64,000 nucleotides of DNA from JADJAH01 sp964615795 (GTDB taxonomy: Bacteria > Bacteroidota > Ignavibacteria > Tepidaquicellales > Tepidaquicellaceae), in NCBI GenBank assembly GCA_964615795.1, contig CAZTQR010000006.1:1-64000 (forward strand), in the 5' to 3' direction. Made by a program: the position numbers and the translations under genes. Positions within the stretch are counted from its first letter, which is position 1. The number at the start of each line of letters is the position of its first letter. A model generated the notes under the pieces. The model ran no database searches. It was not told where the DNA came from and saw nothing but the letters and a program-made list of their open reading frames with translations. Of the stretch, positions 51,238-60,138 are shown piece by piece.

Positions 51238-52112
51238 ATCAATGCAAGCATTAACCTCTCTACCTGCGCCGCCTTTACATCATCTTTCTTGCTCTTGTAG
51301 TTCTCAGACAAATTTCTCAGCATCCTGAGCACAATGTCCTTGTCTTCGGCAGCGTTTAGGTAAGGGAGATTCTCAAACTCCTCGTCAGTCATGCCGAGAT
51401 TTTTTATGAACTCCGCCGCTTCATCCCGGGAGACGATCAATCCCTGATTGAACGGATCAATGAAGTATTCTACGGCATCGTCCTGATATTTCACTATGAA
51501 GTGCCCGGGAAGGTTAACACCGTTCACCTGAAGGCCAAGCCTTCTTGCGATCAGGATATACAATGCCGAAAGCGTAATCGGGATTCCGAGCTTCGTATCT
51601 ATTACTCTGTTGATGAAACTGTTGTCTGTATCATAATAGTCTTCCTTGTTTCCTGCATATCCCTTTTCTTCAAACATGAATGAGTTGATCGCATTGAGCT
51701 TTGATATTGCCGGGATACCGTAAAAATCGCCGCGGACTGCGGTCAGATTATTTCTTATTTCATCTGCCATTCTGTCAACCATTCTCTTGTACTTCAGATG
51801 GTCGTAACCCGGATATCCGAATTCCGCTATCAGAAAAACTGCATCCTCAAGAATGTTTCTGGCTGACGACAACTCCTGAAACTTCTTCTCAAGCTTTTCT
51901 ATATTAATAGTGGAGATGATCTCCTTAGCCCTGTCTCTGAGAAGCAGATTATCGTCCTCGGTGAAGTTTTTCAGATATTCTGAAGAAAGGTCTCCGTATG
52001 AAATGAACCTTTCCCTGATGTTGCCGTAGATCTTTTCGTCCTCATCATCAAGGAGCCTTATAAGATGATCCAGCTCCTTTGATCCGAGGGTTGCTTGTTC
52101 TGAATTAAGCAA
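51234..52112 (-). CDS. SirB1-like transglutaminase-fold protein
   Basis: A 292-residue cytoplasmic protein. Residues 1-75 look like HEAT-type helices (LDHLIRLLDDEDEKIYGNIRERFISYG). The centre is a SirB1/transglutaminase-like-2 domain: LNAINSFMFEEKGYAGNKEDYYDTDNSFINRVIDTKLGIPITLSALYILIARRLGLQVNGVNLPGHFIVKY, followed by FIDPFNQGLIVSRDEA. The catalytic cysteine of true transglutaminases is not evident at the usual place (KLGIPITL). The role is unknown. The start is TTG 52112. It overlaps both neighbours (MFS by 8 bp, PLD by 4 bp), so the three are one operon. Confidence 0.85.
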   Translation of the reverse strand: MLNSEQATLGSKELDHLIRLLDDEDEKIYGNIRERFISYGDLSSEYLKNFTEDDNLLLRDRAKEIISTINIEKLEKKFQELSSARNILEDAVFLIAEFGYPGYDHLKYKRMVDRMADEIRNNLTAVRGDFYGIPAISKLNAINSFMFEEKGYAGNKEDYYDTDNSFINRVIDTKLGIPITLSALYILIARRLGLQVNGVNLPGHFIVKYQDDAVEYFIDPFNQGLIVSRDEAAEFIKNLGMTDEEFENLPYLNAAEDKDIVLRMLRNLSENYKSKKDDVKAAQVERLMLALI

Positions 52113-53319
52113 TTTTTAGTTTCTCCTTTTCTTTTACTTTCACCAGCAATAACACACCTGCAACGAAAAAAAGTCCTAAAGAAAGCACTGCCAGCTTCTG
52201 AGAACCGGATACATAGGATACGAATCCGAATGTGAGCGGGCCGAGCAGTGTAGATGTCTTGTCCATAAGCGCATAGAATCCGAAAAATTCCGCCTTGAAT
52301 TCCAGCGGTGTGAGCATTGTCATCAGTGTTCTTGAAAGACTCTGCACGGATCCGAGGAATGTTCCAGCCAAACCTCCGATCACATAGAAAGTCATCTTGT
52401 CACTTGTGAAGTAAACGGCCAGCGTCAAGGCTATCCATATGACAATGTTTACCATGATTGACCTCTTAATTCCCAGCCTTTCGCCTATCATCCCGAAGGT
52501 CAGTGAGCCTGCCATTGCGGTGAACTGGACTATCAGGAAAAATATTGCAAGCTCTGTCACATCAAATCCCAGCGTAGTGCTGGCATAATTTCCGGCAAAG
52601 TAAATTATAGTATTCACAGCGTCAATATAGAAGAAGAATGCCAGAAGAAAATTTCTGAGATTGGGATAATTGTTTATGTGGCTCAGGGTGGATGCAACCT
52701 TTGCAAATCCGTATGCTATCAGGTTGCCATGCTGTGCGGGAGCAGTTCTTTTTTCCTTTATGAAAATAAAGAACGGCGCAGAGAAGATCAGGAAGAAGAC
52801 CGCGCACACTACAAAGAGGAGGTTGGGATCATCTTTGAGAGGAAATACTAGCGCAACGGACAGAAGAGAGCCTACATAGCCGACTGCATAACCGAGTGAA
52901 GACACTTTATTGTATTCTTCCGGTTCAGCAACATCAGACATGAATGCATCATAGAATGTCAGGCCGGTTTGAAATCCGATATTGGAAATGATGAACAGAC
53001 CCAAAGCGAGCGCAACTGTGCCGGGGCCGGTAAAATACATCATCGCCGTAGCCGAAATGCAGAGCAGGGTGAAGAAAAGAAGGAACTTCTTTTTTGAGAG
53101 TGTCTTGTCCGCAATGGCGCCGCAAACAGGATTGAGCACGGCGGATGCGATCATTGAGATGTTGATTGCCAGTGCCCAGTAAAAATCAGCGATGGGTTCG
53201 CCTCCGGCAACAACCTTTTTGAAGAACACCGCAAATACAAATGCAACTATGATAACGGCGTAAGACGAATTGCCGAAATCAAACAAAGACCATATAATTA
53301 CATTTCGTCTATTCTTCAA
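52105..53319 (-). CDS. UMF1-family MFS transporter
   Basis: A 404-residue membrane protein with twelve hydrophobic helices. The opening RRNVIIWSLFDFGNSSYAVIIVAFVFAVFFKKVV and the loop GAIADKTLSKKKFLLFFTLL match the UMF1/Atg22-like branch of the major facilitator superfamily, members of which include fungal vacuolar amino-acid exporters. The second half begins SHINNYPNLRNFLLAFFFYIDAVNTIIYFAGNYAS. The substrate is unknown. The start is TTG 53319. It is the first gene of the MFS-SirB1-PLD operon and lies 28 bp after nusB. Confidence 0.87.
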   Translation of the reverse strand: MKNRRNVIIWSLFDFGNSSYAVIIVAFVFAVFFKKVVAGGEPIADFYWALAINISMIASAVLNPVCGAIADKTLSKKKFLLFFTLLCISATAMMYFTGPGTVALALGLFIISNIGFQTGLTFYDAFMSDVAEPEEYNKVSSLGYAVGYVGSLLSVALVFPLKDDPNLLFVVCAVFFLIFSAPFFIFIKEKRTAPAQHGNLIAYGFAKVASTLSHINNYPNLRNFLLAFFFYIDAVNTIIYFAGNYASTTLGFDVTELAIFFLIVQFTAMAGSLTFGMIGERLGIKRSIMVNIVIWIALTLAVYFTSDKMTFYVIGGLAGTFLGSVQSLSRTLMTMLTPLEFKAEFFGFYALMDKTSTLLGPLTFGFVSYVSGSQKLAVLSLGLFFVAGVLLLVKVKEKEKLKIA

Positions 53320-53347
53320 TCAGCCGTTATTCAGCGGGATTTAAGTT

Positions 53348-53854
53348 TCAGTTTTGAAGCGGCTGGCTCTGTTTCTTTGGCTGAGGTTTGCCTTCCTTCT
53401 TCTTAAGATTGAGCAAGCCCCTGCCGGTCTTGTTGAGTTTGTTTGCTTTCTTGAGATCGTCGAGCACAGCATCAAGGATGCCGTTTACAAACTTTCCGCT
53501 GTTTCGCGTACAATACTCTTTGGCAATGTCTATTGCTTCATTTATTGAAACCTTGGGTGGAATTTCGGGGAAGTTCATAAGTTCTGTGATTCCCATACGA
53601 AGCAGAATCTTGTCAATCAGAGCCATTCTCTCAAGCTCCCAATTGACGACCTTTTCAAGAATCATTTTATCGAGCATTTCCTCGTCTTTCAGAGTAAGTT
53701 CGATGAGCTGGTTTACAAAATCCCTGCTCTCTTCTTCTTTGATTTCAGGAAGGAGATCCCTTTTGATCTTGTCAACAGGATCTTTGGACATTTCGTGAGC
53801 ATAAAGAACTTGCATTACTGCAATTCTCAGATCCCGACGCTTCAATTGAGCCAT
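53348..53854 (-). CDS. nusB: Transcription antitermination factor NusB
   Basis: Binds boxA RNA with S10 (NusE) for rRNA antitermination. The helical fold begins RRDLRIAVMQVLYAHEMSK and contains LTLKDEEMLDKMILEKVVNWELERMALIDKILLRMGITELMNFPEIPPKVSINEAIDIAKEYCTRNSGKFVNGILDAVLDDL, the diagnostic NusB C-terminal half. At 168 aa it carries an extra lysine-rich tail (LLNLKKKEGKPQPKKQS) beyond the usual 140 residues. Confidence 0.93.
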   Translation of the reverse strand: MAQLKRRDLRIAVMQVLYAHEMSKDPVDKIKRDLLPEIKEEESRDFVNQLIELTLKDEEMLDKMILEKVVNWELERMALIDKILLRMGITELMNFPEIPPKVSINEAIDIAKEYCTRNSGKFVNGILDAVLDDLKKANKLNKTGRGLLNLKKKEGKPQPKKQSQPLQN

Positions 53855-53926
53855 TAAGGTCTAAAAAGTTTGAGCAAAGCTAATCAATAAAATGCAAAGT
53901 TAACACACTAAATTGTGAAGAGTGAG

Positions 53927-54397
53927 TTAAGATTTTTTTACCGCCCAGTACTTTTTCATAAGTTCGGTTTCCCATTCGGGCTGAATCACCTCCCCGGCCG
54001 GAAGAAACTCTCTTACAACAGGCTTTATGTCGATCACGGGGGTTCCGTCAACTGCATCAAGTCCCGTAACTCTCAGCGTCCTTCCTTCTGCCGACAAGAG
54101 CTTCACCATACTTGACCCCAGAAGATTAGGGCGCGCCTTCTTTCTCTGTGAAAAGATCCCAACCCTTGGAAACTTTTTGTTCCCTCTCGGATGCGATGCA
54201 GATATGCTGATCTTTGCAGGATCTGCAAGATGGAAATAAAATATTATCTCGAGATGAGAGAAGTCACTAATGCCGACAATGCAGTCTTCGGAAATTTTAT
54301 CGCTGATCTCAATCTCAGAGATTATGCCACCCCAATAATCATCTTCGGGATTCTTCCTTTGGTTGTGAACAAAACCGATGGGCTCTATGCTGAACAT
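53927..54397 (-). CDS. tRNA N6-threonylcarbamoyladenosine N6-methyltransferase, TrmO-like
   Basis: A 156-residue TsaA/YaeB (UPF0066) domain that methylates t6A37 of some tRNAs. The beta-barrel reads EPIGFVHNQRKNPEDDYWGGIISEIEI, DFSHLEIIFYFHLADP, HPRGNKKFPRVGIFSQRKKARPNLLGSSMVKLLS (the SAM-binding RGN...GIF.QR...RPN.(L/I) motif), and VTGLDAVDGTPVIDIKPVV. All family motifs are intact; it lacks the C-terminal extension of enterobacterial TrmO. A strong ribosome-binding GGAGG precedes the ATG. Confidence 0.85.
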   Translation of the reverse strand: MFSIEPIGFVHNQRKNPEDDYWGGIISEIEISDKISEDCIVGISDFSHLEIIFYFHLADPAKISISASHPRGNKKFPRVGIFSQRKKARPNLLGSSMVKLLSAEGRTLRVTGLDAVDGTPVIDIKPVVREFLPAGEVIQPEWETELMKKYWAVKKS

Positions 54398-54424
54398 GTG
54401 TATATCCTCCCTCCTATCATTGAT

Positions 54425-54760
54425 TCAATCTTCAACCGGATCAAAAAGCGGAAACGATTCATCTGCCCCCGGAAAGGTGCATGGCTTGCTCCCGACTTCC
54501 GTACAGATCTCATACATTCTGTTCCATATCTCATGCACTTCGGGATCGTTGTGGGCACTGTCTATTTCATCAAGGCCTGCCCATTCAAACACTTCGATCA
54601 CAAGCTGAGGGTCTTTTTCTGTTGTGAGCACAAACGCATGCTTGTTGCTGTAGTAACCCTTTCCTTTCATGAATTCCCTCTTTCGGGAGATTATACCGAG
54701 AAGTTCGTTCGTCTTTCCCGGCTTAGCCCTGTAAGCAGCAAACACTACCTTTCCTGCCAT
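54425..54760 (-). CDS. Antibiotic-biosynthesis-monooxygenase (ABM) domain protein
   Basis: A 111-residue ferredoxin-like alpha+beta protein. VVFAAYRAKPGKTNELLGIISRKREFM, HAFVLTTEKDPQLVIEVFEWAGLDEIDSAHNDPEVHEIWNRM follow the ABM dimeric barrel pattern found in small quinol monooxygenases and haem-degrading proteins, but the family also holds many proteins of unknown function. Its ATG overlaps the dnaG stop by one base (TAATG), so it is translationally coupled to primase, probably by chance of packing. Confidence 0.72.
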   Translation of the reverse strand: MAGKVVFAAYRAKPGKTNELLGIISRKREFMKGKGYYSNKHAFVLTTEKDPQLVIEVFEWAGLDEIDSAHNDPEVHEIWNRMYEICTEVGSKPCTFPGADESFPLFDPVED

Positions 54761-56601
54761 TATGCCCCCTTTCTGAGCGCTGACGCTTCCTTAATTAACT
54801 GAAATACCCGTGAAAGATTTTCCGGATCGCCTTTTAAACTTTCTATTTCTTTGTTGACCTGTTCAAGCTTCAGGCTTCTGATCACATCCTTTGCATGGTC
54901 AATGTCATAGACAGGCCTTATCTCGTTTTCAAGTAAGCTGTCAAATGTCGAATACTCGAAATAGCTTGCTTCATGTTTGTCTGCAACGGCTTCCATAATA
55001 ATTCCGACACACTCATCATCCCCGTTCAATCCTTGCAGTATCCTTGACAGTTCAATTCTTTCGTGGTTTACGCAGTCATCAAGAAGATGTTCCACAATCC
55101 TCAGTATCCTGCTGTTTCTTATGAAAGCTGTTTCGAGATTATTTTCTATGTATGCTACAGCTTCCGGATCTCCTCTGAGAAACACTCTCAGGAGCTCTCT
55201 TTCATTTACCGATACTTCAAATTCCACTGATTCCTGCCTCTTCCCGGAAGGTGCATCCGGAATAACCACGGACGTTTCCGGAAACTGCTTCCTTCTTCTG
55301 AGGATCTTTTCGAGCTCATCTCTCAGGTCTGTTTCCATCAGCGAATACTTTTCTGCTATCTCCTTAAGGAACAGAGAGCGTTTGATCTTATCGGGAATCA
55401 CGGCTATATATGAAATGACCTCTCTTATGAATTCGGTCTTACCTTCCACTGAAGAGAGCTTGCCTTCCTTTTGATACATGTCGGAAATGAAACTGACGAA
55501 TGACATTCCTGACTTTAGCTGTTTATGGAAATCCTCCGCACCCTTCTTGCCAAGAAAGCTGTCAGGGTCTTCTCCTGCAGGAAGCGTGACTACGTTGATA
55601 TCAAGCCCGCCCTGAAGCATTATTTCCGTTCCCCGCTTTGCCGCGGAGATTCCTGCGGAGTCCGCATCAAACAAGACATAGACCTTACCTGCATATCTTG
55701 AAAGAAGTTTTACCTGCTCTTCTGTAAGTGCCGTACCGCTTGAAGCCACAACATTCTTTATGCCGTGCCTGAACATCGTAATAAGGTCCATGTATCCTTC
55801 TACAAGTATAGCCGATTCCGCATAACGGATATGGTCCTTGGCATGATTCAGTCCGTATAGTATTCTGCTTTTGTTGTAGATCCTTGTTTCGGGAGAATTT
55901 ATGTATTTGCCGCCCTGATCTTCTTCGAGGAGCTTCCTTCCGCCAAAACCGACGACCTTACCGCTTTCATTGTGTATCGGAAACATGAGCCTTCCCCTGA
56001 ACCTGTCGTAAAATCCCTGCTTTTCATTTTCCTTCCTGATGATGAGTCCTGCCTTTTCAATTTCCCCGGGACTGAAATCCCCGGTTTCATGAAAATGATT
56101 CAGCATGGCATCCCATCTGTTGAGGGAATATCCTATTCCAAACTCTTCTATCGCTTTCTCATCAATATTCCTTTGCCTGAGGTAAGTGTGCACAAATTCC
56201 CTTTCGTTTCCTTTCACTTCCCTGAGCATCATCCTGAAATATTCCGCCGCCGCCTTATTGATCTCAAGCAAGACGGATATCTCATTGGAAGTATCGAGTT
56301 CCTTGCCGGAGAAGGTAAGCCGGATGCCGGCCCTTTCCGCCAGCTTGGTCGCGGCATCAATGAAGCCGATCTTCTCATAGTTTTGTACGAATGAAAACAC
56401 ATTGCCCCCTGCTTTGCATGAGAAACAATGATAGACCTGTTTTTCCTGTGAGATATGCAGGGACGGATTCTTATCGGGATGGAAAGGGCACAGAGCGAGA
56501 AAGGACTTTCCGCGCTTCTTTACCGGGATATAGTCAGAGATGACCTCCACAATATCGTTTGCAGAGGAGATCTCATCAAGTTTTTCGGGGGGGATTTTCA
56601 T
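54760..56601 (-). CDS. dnaG: DNA primase
   Basis: Synthesises RNA primers at the replication fork. The N-terminal CHC2 zinc finger has C38, H41, C59 and C62 (LCPFHPDKNPSLHI, YHCFSCKAGG). The catalytic TOPRIM core shows GFGGRKL, ILVEGYMDLI and KVYVLFDADSAG. A helicase-binding C-terminal region follows (from about 420). I chose ATG 56601 giving 613 aa, because the upstream frame (to 56706) is not conserved-looking and the chosen N-terminus IPPEKLDEISSANDIVEVISDYIP is the normal one. Confidence 0.96.
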   Translation of the reverse strand: MKIPPEKLDEISSANDIVEVISDYIPVKKRGKSFLALCPFHPDKNPSLHISQEKQVYHCFSCKAGGNVFSFVQNYEKIGFIDAATKLAERAGIRLTFSGKELDTSNEISVLLEINKAAAEYFRMMLREVKGNEREFVHTYLRQRNIDEKAIEEFGIGYSLNRWDAMLNHFHETGDFSPGEIEKAGLIIRKENEKQGFYDRFRGRLMFPIHNESGKVVGFGGRKLLEEDQGGKYINSPETRIYNKSRILYGLNHAKDHIRYAESAILVEGYMDLITMFRHGIKNVVASSGTALTEEQVKLLSRYAGKVYVLFDADSAGISAAKRGTEIMLQGGLDINVVTLPAGEDPDSFLGKKGAEDFHKQLKSGMSFVSFISDMYQKEGKLSSVEGKTEFIREVISYIAVIPDKIKRSLFLKEIAEKYSLMETDLRDELEKILRRRKQFPETSVVIPDAPSGKRQESVEFEVSVNERELLRVFLRGDPEAVAYIENNLETAFIRNSRILRIVEHLLDDCVNHERIELSRILQGLNGDDECVGIIMEAVADKHEASYFEYSTFDSLLENEIRPVYDIDHAKDVIRSLKLEQVNKEIESLKGDPENLSRVFQLIKEASALRKGA

Positions 56602-56796
56602 TTCGCAAATATCTGCAATAGCTCTAACTTTGTAAATGACAATTATGCCGGGAGGTGCAATTTCGCAAGATTCCTGTGACAGAATATTACAAAATCCTGA
56701 TTGCATTTATCCTGAAAAACATGATTGCAGTAATCAATGCGGTTCTTAAGCGTAGTTTCTTAAAGGAGTAATGAGTAATTTCGAAAAAATTTACGA

Positions 56797-57495
56797 ATGG
56801 GCAACTTAATTTACGAAGGCAAAGCCAAAAGACTTTATTCGACCGGCATTGAGGACGAACTCATACAGGAATTCAAGGATGACGCAACCGCATTCAACGG
56901 CCTGAAGAAGGACAAAATTGCACACAAGGGGGAGCTGAACAATAAGATCACAAGCATAATTTTCGGGCATCTCATCAATGAAGGAATCCCGACACATTTC
57001 ATTAAGAGACTTTCCGATACTGAGATGCTTGTAAAAAGGGTAAGCATAATCAAAGCGGAGGTGGTTTGCAGGAACATTGCCGCCGGAAGCCTTGTCAAGA
57101 AGCTGGGATTTAAAGAAGGCACGGAGCTTGATCCGCCCATAATAGAACTTTACCTGAAATCCGATGAACTTGGGGACCCTCTTTTTACGGATGCGCATGT
57201 ACTGGCTCTCGGAATTGCGACGAACGAAGAGCTTGAGAAGATCAGAGTCCTGACGCTGAAGATCAACGTGATACTGAAGAAGTTCTTCGCCGAGCGGGGC
57301 ATCAATCTTGTTGATTTCAAGCTTGAGTTTGGGCGCGACAAGGACGGGAATGTAATACTTGCAGATGAGATATCGCCCGACACGTGCAGACTCTGGGATT
57401 CCATGACCGGAAAGAAGCTTGATAAGGACAGATTCAGATTTGACCTTGGAAATGTAGAGGAAGCATACAAGGAAATTATGGAAAGGGTAAGTTGA
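56797..57495 (+). CDS. purC: Phosphoribosylaminoimidazole-succinocarboxamide synthase (SAICAR synthetase)
   Basis: Purine-biosynthesis enzyme joining CAIR and aspartate with ATP. The motifs are YEGKAKRLYSTG (ATP lysine), KDDATAFNGLKKDKIAHKGELNN, the VRNIAAGSLVKKLGFKEG-type segment (here VVCRNIAAGSLVKK), ELYLKSDELGDPLFTDAHVLAL and the metal-binding LVDFKLEFGRDKDGNVILADEISPDTCRLWD. At 232 aa it is the short bacterial form. Its stop overlaps the psd start (TTGA), the first of three tightly packed genes. It is not next to other pur genes. Confidence 0.96.
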   Translation: MGNLIYEGKAKRLYSTGIEDELIQEFKDDATAFNGLKKDKIAHKGELNNKITSIIFGHLINEGIPTHFIKRLSDTEMLVKRVSIIKAEVVCRNIAAGSLVKKLGFKEGTELDPPIIELYLKSDELGDPLFTDAHVLALGIATNEELEKIRVLTLKINVILKKFFAERGINLVDFKLEFGRDKDGNVILADEISPDTCRLWDSMTGKKLDKDRFRFDLGNVEEAYKEIMERVS

Positions 57496-58166
57496 TCAGC
57501 ATTACGCCTTACGGGAAGGATGTTGTTACTAAAGTCTTCATTGCAGGAGCAATCCTTGCACTCATCGCCGTATTTACGGACTATCTTCTCATTACTATCC
57601 TCCTGAGTGCTGTTGCTGTATTTCTTTGGCTTTTCACACTGTATTTCTTCAGGGATCCCGAAAGAAAAGTGCCTTCTGCTTACAGGCAGGGCGATCTGCT
57701 TTCGCCTGCAGACGGCAAGGTTGTTTTGATACAGGAGATCACAAACAATGAGAACAATCTTTTTCCTGCCGGAGAGAAGCTCAGGCAGGTAAGCATTTTC
57801 CTTTCGCCGCTGAATGTACATGTGAACCGGATTCCGCTTAGCGGCAAAGTGGAGTACCTGAAATATGTGAAGGGCGAATACTTGGTGGCGTTTGACCACA
57901 AGGCATCGGAAAGGAATGAGAGGTCGGAGATCGGAATTTCAGGAAGCACGGAGAAGGAGAAAGTGCTGTTCAAGCAGATCGCCGGATTTGTTGCAAGACG
58001 GATCGTTTATGACATTGAAGCAGGAAGCGGCGTTACTGCAGGTGACAGGTTCGGCATGATAAAATTCGGATCAAGGGTTGACATGATAATGAGAGATGAT
58101 TACAAAGTCAGGGTGAAGATCAACGACATTGTGACTGCAGGCGAAACGATAATAGCAGAGTTATAG
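57492..58166 (+). CDS. psd: Phosphatidylserine decarboxylase (short, archaeal/PSD-A type)
   Basis: Makes phosphatidylethanolamine from phosphatidylserine. Residues about 12-50 form a membrane hairpin, then FRDPERKVPS, LLSPADGKVVLIQEI, FLSPLNVHVNRIPLSGKVEY, and the C-terminal GDRFGMIKFGSRVD. The proenzyme is predicted to cleave itself between G193 and S194, leaving a pyruvoyl group on the 31-residue alpha chain. At 224 aa it belongs to the short class. The start is TTG 57492 inside the purC stop. pssA follows after 1 bp, placing both PE steps together. Confidence 0.93.
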   Translation: MISITPYGKDVVTKVFIAGAILALIAVFTDYLLITILLSAVAVFLWLFTLYFFRDPERKVPSAYRQGDLLSPADGKVVLIQEITNNENNLFPAGEKLRQVSIFLSPLNVHVNRIPLSGKVEYLKYVKGEYLVAFDHKASERNERSEIGISGSTEKEKVLFKQIAGFVARRIVYDIEAGSGVTAGDRFGMIKFGSRVDMIMRDDYKVRVKINDIVTAGETIIAEL

Positions 58167-58167
58167 T

Positions 58168-58929
58168 ATGGCGTTGTCGAGGAGATTCATACCAAGCCTT
58201 TTTACAGTGCTCAATGCATTCTGCGGGTTCATGTCGCTTGTCCATTCATCTCACGGAGATTTTGACAACGCCGCGCTGTTCATAATTTACGCTTCGCTGT
58301 TTGATGCAGTTGACGGCATTGCCGCAAGACTCACCAACTCTGCCAGCAGGTTCGGAGTTGAACTGGACTCTCTCTCCGATGTCATCTCATTCGGGGCTGC
58401 GCCCTCTTTCCTGATCTACAACATTTATCTTCACGAACTCGGCGAGATCGGAATGGTCATTTCCTCCCTTATCCTTGTGTTCGCCGCGTTGCGGCTTGCC
58501 CGCTTCAACGTTCAGCTCACAGGCTTCGACAAATCCAAATTCAGCGGACTGCCTGCGCCAATGTCAGCTTTCACAGTGTGTTCGTTCGTTCTGTTTTACT
58601 ATGACAAGATACTTTCACCCGAGCACAGCGTTACCGTACTTCTGATTCTTGCCTTGCTTCTTCCCGCGCTTATGATCAGCAGGATCAAGTATGACACACT
58701 CCCGAAGCCTGGCATGGCATCGATAAGGAAGAACATCATTCCGTTCCTTGTACTGGTTATCGCAGCGGTGCTCATTATTGCAACAAACGGCGAAGGCTCA
58801 TTCTCATTCTGCCTGTTCTATATTTTCAGCGGCATCATCCGGAGCGCGAAGAATCTTATCTTCCGTAAGAAGCATCATCACGGAAGCGACGATGTGGCTG
58901 AAGAACATCTTGAAACGGGAAAGCAGTAG
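58168..58929 (+). CDS. pssA: CDP-diacylglycerol-serine O-phosphatidyltransferase
   Basis: Membrane enzyme making phosphatidylserine from CDP-DAG and serine. The CDP-alcohol phosphotransferase motif is complete: LFDAVDGIAARLTNSASRFGVELDSLSDVISFG (D..DG..AR...G...D..D). FIPSLFTVLNAFCGFMSLVHS is the type II PssA start. About seven to eight hydrophobic segments follow. The C-terminal tail (RKKHHHGSDDVAEEHLETGKQ) is histidine- and acid-rich, outside the core. It forms an operon with psd (1-bp gap) and is convergent with the cysteine desulfurase (1-bp gap). Confidence 0.94.
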   Translation: MALSRRFIPSLFTVLNAFCGFMSLVHSSHGDFDNAALFIIYASLFDAVDGIAARLTNSASRFGVELDSLSDVISFGAAPSFLIYNIYLHELGEIGMVISSLILVFAALRLARFNVQLTGFDKSKFSGLPAPMSAFTVCSFVLFYYDKILSPEHSVTVLLILALLLPALMISRIKYDTLPKPGMASIRKNIIPFLVLVIAAVLIIATNGEGSFSFCLFYIFSGIIRSAKNLIFRKKHHHGSDDVAEEHLETGKQ

Positions 58930-58930
58930 A

Positions 58931-60088
58931 TCATTTCAGCGTCACAATTTCCTTAAGCGCCTCAACCAGCCTTTCACAGTCATTCTTTGAATTTTTCCTT
59001 CCGAAAGAAACTCTCACTGCGCCAAGCGCTTCGGAGGAGTCCTTACCCATTGCAAGCAATACATGCGATGGCTTGTTTGTGCCTGAAGTGCATGCAGACC
59101 CTCCTGATACTGCTATTCCCTTGAGGTCAAGCTGAATAAGCAGCATTTCCTCATCATACAGGGCAAGATCCTTTCTGAACGAAAAATTCAAAATGTTCGG
59201 GACACAATTGCTCTCATCATCCGGACTGTTAACCGATACCACTTTTCCGAATGCATTCCTTAACAGCCCGAGAAGATGCCTGCGAAGTTCAGTGTAATGC
59301 TCAAGGTCATGCCCGGCCTGATCCCTGCAGATAAGCACTGCCTTGCCGAATCCCGCTATTGCCGCGGTGTTCTCTGTTCCCCCGCGCATATCTCTTTCCT
59401 GCATACCGCCGTGCATGAACTTGTCCGGCTTTGTCCCTTTCTTAATATACAGTGCCGATATTCCCTTCGGCCCGTAGATCTTGTGTGCGGAGATCACGGC
59501 CATGTCCATTGCAAGATCTTTCACGTTCAGCCTCAGCTTTCCAAAGCTCTGAACGGTGTCGCAGTGAAAGGCGATGCCCGGTCCGGACGCAATTCCGGCA
59601 ACAGCTCTGACATCCGTAAGCGCTCCCGTTTCGTTGTTTGCATGCATCAGTGAGATCAGAAAAGTGTCTTCCCTTACTGCAGACCTTACTTCATCAGGTT
59701 CAATGTTACCGCACACAGAAGGCTTGAGGTAAGTGACATCAAATCCGAACCTGTTCTCAAGGTATTTAAGTGTGTCGAGTACTGCAGAGTGCTCCGCGAG
59801 TGATGATACGATGTGGCCGCCTTTGTCTGTTCTGCTGAAGGCCATTCCCTTAAGGGCGAAGTTGTTTGACTCCGTTCCGCCCGAAGTGAAGAATATTTCG
59901 GAAGATGAACAACCTATTGCTTCTGCTATGATGTCCCTAGTGTCTTCAAGCATCACCTTGGCAGTTTTGCCGAATGAATGAATGGATGAAGCGTTTCCGA
60001 ACTTCCCCGTAAGATACGGCATCATAGCTTCAAGCACCCGGCTGTCTGTTTCCGTTGTTGAAGCATTGTCAAGATAAATGCGGTCCAC
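58931..60088 (-). CDS. Cysteine desulfurase (NifS/IscS family)
   Basis: PLP enzyme supplying persulfide sulfur for Fe-S clusters or thiolation. The start IYLDNASTTETDSRVLEAMMPYLTGKFGNASSIHS is diagnostic. The PLP lysine is in ISAHKIYGPKGISALY, and the persulfide cysteine in GSACTSGTNKPSHVLLAMG. At 385 aa it is full length; the loop carrying Cys is of the IscS/NifS (group I) kind. The start is GTG 60088. No iscU or mnmA gene is adjacent, so whether it serves Fe-S assembly or tRNA thiolation is open. Confidence 0.93.
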   Translation of the reverse strand: MDRIYLDNASTTETDSRVLEAMMPYLTGKFGNASSIHSFGKTAKVMLEDTRDIIAEAIGCSSSEIFFTSGGTESNNFALKGMAFSRTDKGGHIVSSLAEHSAVLDTLKYLENRFGFDVTYLKPSVCGNIEPDEVRSAVREDTFLISLMHANNETGALTDVRAVAGIASGPGIAFHCDTVQSFGKLRLNVKDLAMDMAVISAHKIYGPKGISALYIKKGTKPDKFMHGGMQERDMRGGTENTAAIAGFGKAVLICRDQAGHDLEHYTELRRHLLGLLRNAFGKVVSVNSPDDESNCVPNILNFSFRKDLALYDEEMLLIQLDLKGIAVSGGSACTSGTNKPSHVLLAMGKDSSEALGAVRVSFGRKNSKNDCERLVEALKEIVTLK

Positions 60089-60138
60089 AGCTTTGATTTT
60101 TGATTGAAACTTAAGTCTCTGATTAATTATTTTGATCC

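Noticed and set aside
54191..54802. 203-codon open frame on the plus strand
   Set aside because: Antisense across the TrmO-like and ABM genes, both recognisable; no domain seen.
56771..56809. 12-residue leader-like frame before purC (starts ATG after AAAGGAG)
   Set aside because: The AAAGGAG is only 2 bases from the ATG, too close for good initiation, and the product has no run of regulatory codons; more likely chance.
57150..57899. 249-codon open frame on the minus strand
   Set aside because: Antisense to purC and psd, both full-length and motif-complete; low-quality composition.
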